A stretch of DNA of 64,000 bases, from NCBI RefSeq assembly GCF_036231965.1, contig NZ_CP109499.1, forward strand, positions 6,200,001 to 6,264,000. The letters run 5' to 3'. Both the position numbers and the translations under genes were made by a program. The notes beneath the pieces were generated by a model. It did not search any database, was not told where the DNA came from, and worked only from the letters and a program-made list of their open reading frames with translations. Shown piece after piece: positions 60,069-64,000 of the stretch; position 1 is the stretch's first letter; every line of letters starts with the position of its first letter. The DNA is from Streptomyces sp. NBC_01428. GTDB taxonomy: Bacteria; Actinomycetota; Actinomycetes; Streptomycetales; Streptomycetaceae.

Positions 60069-63000
60069 GAGGACGCCCCCTTCCCGGGGTCGTTCCGGGG
60101 CTCCCCGGGCGCCACGGCCCGCAGCCCCGGCATGCGGAACGCCCTGCGCGGCGCGGGCCGCGCCGCCGCCGGATCACCTTCGGACCGCAGCGGCTCGGGC
60201 CCGCGCGCGGACACGGTGGGCCCGGCGACGATCCCGGGCTCCGGCGTCCGGGAGAGCGCGGGTGCCTCGGAGCACCCGGACTCCGGTGGACCGGCGGGGT
60301 CCCCGGACGGGACACCACGGGACGGCGACGGGCCTGGAGCGCGATCGGACGCGACACCGCCGGACTGCCGCGGTCCGGAGCTGGATTCGGGTTCTGTCAT
60401 CACCGACTCACCTCCTGCCGGGCGGAGTTCGACGTCGGCCCGATCGAACTCGCCCTGACCTGAACGGACTTCGACATCGCCGGTACGAGTCGCGCGGGGT
60501 GCACCGGCCGCACCGGCCGCATCCCCGGCCCCGGCCTCCGCTTCTCCCGTCCGCTGCCCGTCGGGCCCCGTATCGGAGTGCTCCCGTTTCGACAGGTCCG
60601 CTCCCCGGCGGGACCGGAACCCCGCGGGGAGGGTGCGCGGGCCGGGGGATCCGCCGCGTTCCCGGCGGGGCAGGGGGGCGGCCGGGGGTGGCCCGGGGTC
60701 CGGTGCCGGTGCCGCTCCGGGTGGGGCCGGCACCTCCCGGCCCCGTGACGCCCCCACGCTCACCAGCCCCGCGAACAGGCCGATGAGCGCGAGGAGTTGG
60801 GCGACGGTGCCGAACGCGCCCTCGCCCGCCGAGGGAGGCGAGCCCGCGCCCGTCGCGGCGGCGATCCCGGCCCCGGCGAGGGCGAGGAACGCGATGGGGA
60901 CGAGGAGCGGGTGCCGGCGCCGGGCGAGCAGGGCGAGGGCCGGGACCAGCAGGGCGAGGAACCCCGCGACCACGACGCCGACCAGGGTCAGGGCGACCAG
61001 CCCCAGCCAGATCCCCGGTGCGGGCGGCACCGGCTGCGGCTCGTCGGGGTTGGGCTCCCGACGGCGCCACACCACCAGTCCCACGAGCACCAGGATGCCG
61101 ACGCCGCCCGCGATCAGCCCGGCCTCGTAGGTCGTCGCGGGCCCGTACGACAGCGTGACCGTGCCGCCCGCTCCGGACGGGATCCGCCAGCCCTGCTGCC
61201 AGCCGTCGAGCCGGACCGGCGTCAGTTCCTTGCCTCCGAGGGTGGCCTTCCAGCCGTCGTTGAAGTTCTCGTACGTCGTCAGGTACGAGGCCGCGCCCGA
61301 GCCGACCGTCACCTCGCGGCGGTCGCCCAGCCAGTCCCGTATCCTCAGGCCCCGCCCCGTGGTGCCGGCCTCCGCCGGGGTGCCGCGGGTCAGCGTCACG
61401 TCCGTCACGGCCAGCGGACCGCCGTCGCCCGCCTCGACCCGGTGCGCACCCTCGGCGAGGCTCAGATCGCCGTCCTCACGCCCTTGCTGACAGAGCGTCA
61501 CCTCGACGGGCCGGCGTTCCACGAGATCCCGCACGGTTCCTTGCGCGCTCGTCCCGTACAGCTTCCCGTCGACCGCCACGACCGGGCCCTCGCCGCAGGG
61601 CAGCGCGAAGGGCCGGGTCCCGGCGGGCTGCGGGGTGCGGTACTGGTCGAGGCCGGGCACGTACGCCTCGGTCAGGCCGACCGGCAGCCGCAGGCCGGCG
61701 CCGGCGACGGGGTTGTGGACGGTGAGCCGGGCCGTTCCGGTCACCTTGATGTCGAGATGGTCGGTCGTGACGGGGTCGAAGCGGGCCCAGCCGTTCTCGT
61801 CGACGCCGACGACCGCCGCGCCGTCCGGGGAGCTGATCTCGACCTTCGTCGGCCGGGTCGACAGGCCGCCCGCCGGCGCCAGCACGACGGAGGACACCGG
61901 CTGTTCGCCCGGCCAGCTCAGATGGATCGTCGGATCGGAGCCCGCGATCCACGCCGTCGTCAGGTCGCCGTCGGTGAGGTTGCGCGCGGACACACCCGCG
62001 CCGAGCCGGGCCGTCGAGTCCGCCGTCGCCGTGATCCGGCCCTGCTGCTCGGGCGCGACCTCGTACAGCAGCCGGTCGAGTTCCGTGCCCGGTACGGGAA
62101 CGGCGCTCGCCTTCAGCGAGTACGTGCCCGCCGTCGAGGTGGAGAAGACGCGGTGCAGGCCCGCCTCGGTGCCCGTGGGGGAGAGCCCGGTCGGGTCGGT
62201 GGAGCGGTGCAGGGACACGATCTCGGCGGTCGCGTCCGCGCCGGAGGCATCCGTGGGCAGCCGCAGCAGCCGGGTCACCCGCACGTCGGGGAGGCCGATC
62301 TCGGAGAAGCCCGCGCCGGTGAGCCCGGCGCGCTGCGCGGTCGATCCGGTGATCGTGATGCGCAGCCAACCCGTGGACCCTGGGGGGGCCTTGACGCTCT
62401 GCTTCCTGCCGTCGGGCAGGAGATAGCTGGAGACGGAGCCCTTCTCGGTCTCCACCCGGACCCGGGTCGCCGCCGAACGCACACCGTCCTGCGGGAGCGG
62501 GATCACGTCGAAGGAGGCGGGCATGTCCACGGAGCCGTCGAAGCGGATCCGCAGCCACTGCCCGTCCGCCGACCCCGCCGTGCCCTCCGCCCACGCGGTG
62601 TCGGGGTTGCCGTCGAAGGCGTTCACCGGGTCGTACTGCGGGAGATGGAACAGCCAGTTGCCGCTGGACGACGCGGTCACCGACCGGGCGCCGCGCAGTT
62701 CCGCGACGGTCTGGTGTCCGACGCCGTCGGTCGGCAGGATCTGCCGCGGCGCGCGCCCCGGGTCCTGCACGCTGTCGCTGTCGTTGCGCTGGTCACGCGT
62801 GTACGTGTACGAGGTGTTCGCGTCGACCAGACCGAAACGGGTGTCGGCGCGCCGCAGCCCGTCCCCGACGATCTGCACGCCGGCGGTGCCGAGCCCGGGG
62901 TGGTTGTCGCCGGTGAGGACGGCCGCGCGGCCCCGGACCGCCGGATCGGCGGCGAGCGGGAGCAGCGCCTCGGGACCGCCGGAGACCACGGCGGTGTCCG

Positions 63001-64000
63001 CGATCGGCTTCAGCCCGGCCTGCCCGGGCCGGGCCACCGCCGTGTCGGCCGGCTCGTAGATCTCCACGGCGCGCTGCCGCGGATAGAGGCCCTCGACCTG
63101 GAGCGGGGTGTCGTTCGCGATGCGCCCGCCGGTCGTCACCGGACCGAACCCGGTGACCCGCCGGTAGCCGGACTGCTCCAGCGTCCGCTTCACCGTCGCG
63201 GTGGGGACGTGGCCGAGCTGGTCGGGGTCGAGGTCGTTGCGGACCACGACGTAGTACAGGCCGGCCCGGCTCAGGTAGTCCGCCAGTCCCGGGACGTCGC
63301 CCCCGGTCAGCAGGGCCTGCTCGACCGCGTCCATGGCGCGCCGGTTGCCCGGGGTGCCGAAGGGCACGTAGTCCCGTTCGGCCCAGCGGGAGTCGGCGAG
63401 CACGTCGAGGGGTTCGTCGATGGGGGAGCCCCACGTGTAGATGCCGTGCGCGGTGGCGGGGACGACGAGGGCCCGGGAGTCGGGCGAGTACTTCTCCAGC
63501 CAGTCGGCGGTGGTGTGCCAGTACCGGGGCAGCTCCTGGAACGAACCCGGCTGAAGGATCGCGCCGTTGAGGTAGGGCCAGGCGAGGCCCGGCAGGACGA
63601 GGACCGCCGCGATCAGCGGGGCGAGGCGTCTGCCGCGCACCGGGCGGGCGCCGTGCGTGCGGGTCGCGACCCCCACCAGGTGCGCGAGACCGAGGACGAG
63701 CGCGAGGGCGAGGCCGGTCTGGAACTTGTAGATGTTGCGGAAGGGGACGAGCCGGCCGTTCAGCCAGTCCTGCGCCACGCCGTGGAAGGGTGCCCCGAGC
63801 GAACCGCCGTACCCGGCCAGGGTGATGAGGACGACCGACAGGACGGTCAGCACGAGCCACCGGCGTTCGGGCAGGTCCCGTCGCGCCAGACCGGCGAGCC
63901 CGAGCCCCGCCGCGAGCGCCGAGCAGACGATCACGATCACCGAGGACGCGACGGACCAGCCGGCCGGCAGCCAGGCCTCCCCGAAGTGCAGGTAGGCCAC
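60065..64000 (-). CDS. AftD-like alpha-(1,3)-arabinofuranosyltransferase family protein, N-terminus missing
   Basis: At least 1,311 residues of a GT-C membrane glycosyltransferase of the DUF3367/AftD family, with its 5' end beyond 64000. Visible order: four membrane helices (first about 120 residues), a large extracytoplasmic region with discoidin-like carbohydrate-binding segments (FDGNPDTAWAEGTAGSADGQW and NLTDGDLTTAWIAG) and the conserved ENFNDGWKATLGG. Four more helices follow, then a disordered Pro/Gly/Glu-rich tail of about 200 residues. Mycobacterial AftD adds arabinofuranose to arabinogalactan and lipoarabinomannan. Streptomyces lacks that polymer, so the acceptor is unknown. It leads the seven-gene minus-strand operon. 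Confidence 0.87.
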   Translation of the reverse strand: MAYLHFGEAWLPAGWSVASSVIVIVCSALAAGLGLAGLARRDLPERRWLVLTVLSVVLITLAGYGGSLGAPFHGVAQDWLNGRLVPFRNIYKFQTGLALALVLGLAHLVGVATRTHGARPVRGRRLAPLIAAVLVLPGLAWPYLNGAILQPGSFQELPRYWHTTADWLEKYSPDSRALVVPATAHGIYTWGSPIDEPLDVLADSRWAERDYVPFGTPGNRRAMDAVEQALLTGGDVPGLADYLSRAGLYYVVVRNDLDPDQLGHVPTATVKRTLEQSGYRRVTGFGPVTTGGRIANDTPLQVEGLYPRQRAVEIYEPADTAVARPGQAGLKPIADTAVVSGGPEALLPLAADPAVRGRAAVLTGDNHPGLGTAGVQIVGDGLRRADTRFGLVDANTSYTYTRDQRNDSDSVQDPGRAPRQILPTDGVGHQTVAELRGARSVTASSSGNWLFHLPQYDPVNAFDGNPDTAWAEGTAGSADGQWLRIRFDGSVDMPASFDVIPLPQDGVRSAATRVRVETEKGSVSSYLLPDGRKQSVKAPPGSTGWLRITITGSTAQRAGLTGAGFSEIGLPDVRVTRLLRLPTDASGADATAEIVSLHRSTDPTGLSPTGTEAGLHRVFSTSTAGTYSLKASAVPVPGTELDRLLYEVAPEQQGRITATADSTARLGAGVSARNLTDGDLTTAWIAGSDPTIHLSWPGEQPVSSVVLAPAGGLSTRPTKVEISSPDGAAVVGVDENGWARFDPVTTDHLDIKVTGTARLTVHNPVAGAGLRLPVGLTEAYVPGLDQYRTPQPAGTRPFALPCGEGPVVAVDGKLYGTSAQGTVRDLVERRPVEVTLCQQGREDGDLSLAEGAHRVEAGDGGPLAVTDVTLTRGTPAEAGTTGRGLRIRDWLGDRREVTVGSGAASYLTTYENFNDGWKATLGGKELTPVRLDGWQQGWRIPSGAGGTVTLSYGPATTYEAGLIAGGVGILVLVGLVVWRRREPNPDEPQPVPPAPGIWLGLVALTLVGVVVAGFLALLVPALALLARRRHPLLVPIAFLALAGAGIAAATGAGSPPSAGEGAFGTVAQLLALIGLFAGLVSVGASRGREVPAPPGAAPAPDPGPPPAAPLPRRERGGSPGPRTLPAGFRSRRGADLSKREHSDTGPDGQRTGEAEAGAGDAAGAAGAPRATRTGDVEVRSGQGEFDRADVELRPAGGESVMTEPESSSGPRQSGGVASDRAPGPSPSRGVPSGDPAGPPESGCSEAPALSRTPEPGIVAGPTVSARGPEPLRSEGDPAAARPAPRRAFRMPGLRAVAPGEPRNDPGKGASS

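Overview
The window is high-GC actinobacterial chromosome, almost certainly Streptomyces. The evidence is strong third-position GC, long spurious open frames opposite real genes, GGAGG-type ribosome binding sites mixed with apparently leaderless genes, and a gene content and order (ppdK, an NADPH-FMN reductase with a SoxR box, dgt, dnaG, hrdA, two ABC exporters, mbl, matB) that matches, from memory, the dnaG/hrdA region of S. coelicolor. Most of it is core chromosome. Accessory-looking pieces are a short MITE-like element, a RiPP cluster and a surface-glycan operon.

1-9.5 kb: end of a tRNA-dihydrouridine synthase, two coupled glycoside hydrolases of the debranching / MGH1 type read divergently from a ROK regulator, pyruvate phosphate dikinase with a structured upstream region, and a YcxB-like membrane protein. 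9.5-16 kb: a short-chain dehydrogenase, a TauE/SafE permease, a class F sortase with its probable membrane-anchored partner, an FMN reductase behind a textbook SoxR operator, and a secreted thermolysin-type protease. 16-25.7 kb: cutA, a gamma-glutamylcyclotransferase-like gene, a tiny Tat lipoprotein, a SanA/YdcF protein, a CbiX-like chelatase, dgt, a ferredoxin-reductase-like flavoprotein, dnaG and the sigma factor hrdA. 25.7-34.3 kb: a 249-bp MITE-like element whose CTAG target supplies the stop codon of a heterodimeric ABC exporter gene, a FGGY kinase, a YtxH protein, two tandem tRNA-Asn genes, a CAU tRNA, a 33-codon micro-ORF and an alpha/beta hydrolase.

34.3-42.9 kb holds the most interesting system: a complete FxsABCT cyclophane-RiPP locus on the minus strand. 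Read in transcription order it is fxsA (a 53-codon precursor ending in Phe-Asp-Ser-Ala-Leu, short enough to be missed by usual ORF calling), fxsB (radical SAM/SPASM maturase), an AAC(3)-like acetyltransferase, fxsC (TIR-like) and fxsT (ParA-like + TIR-like + NB-ARC + TPR STAND protein). The maturase appears to have lost the HExxH motif of its C-terminal domain.

43-54.3 kb: a GAF-domain histidine-kinase-like protein with a degenerate ATPase domain downstream of mbl, a 1,209-residue secreted subtilase, a carboxyltransferase coupled to a MatB-type malonyl-CoA synthetase, and a two-gene unit encoding a small protein and a HELWH metallopeptidase-like protein. 54.3-64 kb: an ATP-grasp protein convergent with a tightly coupled seven-gene minus-strand operon. 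That operon encodes an AftD-like arabinofuranosyltransferase (5' end outside the window), a condensation-domain-like acyltransferase, a SAM methyltransferase, a DMT transporter, a Trm112-like protein, an FkbM methyltransferase and an unknown protein, and probably makes or decorates a cell-surface glycan.
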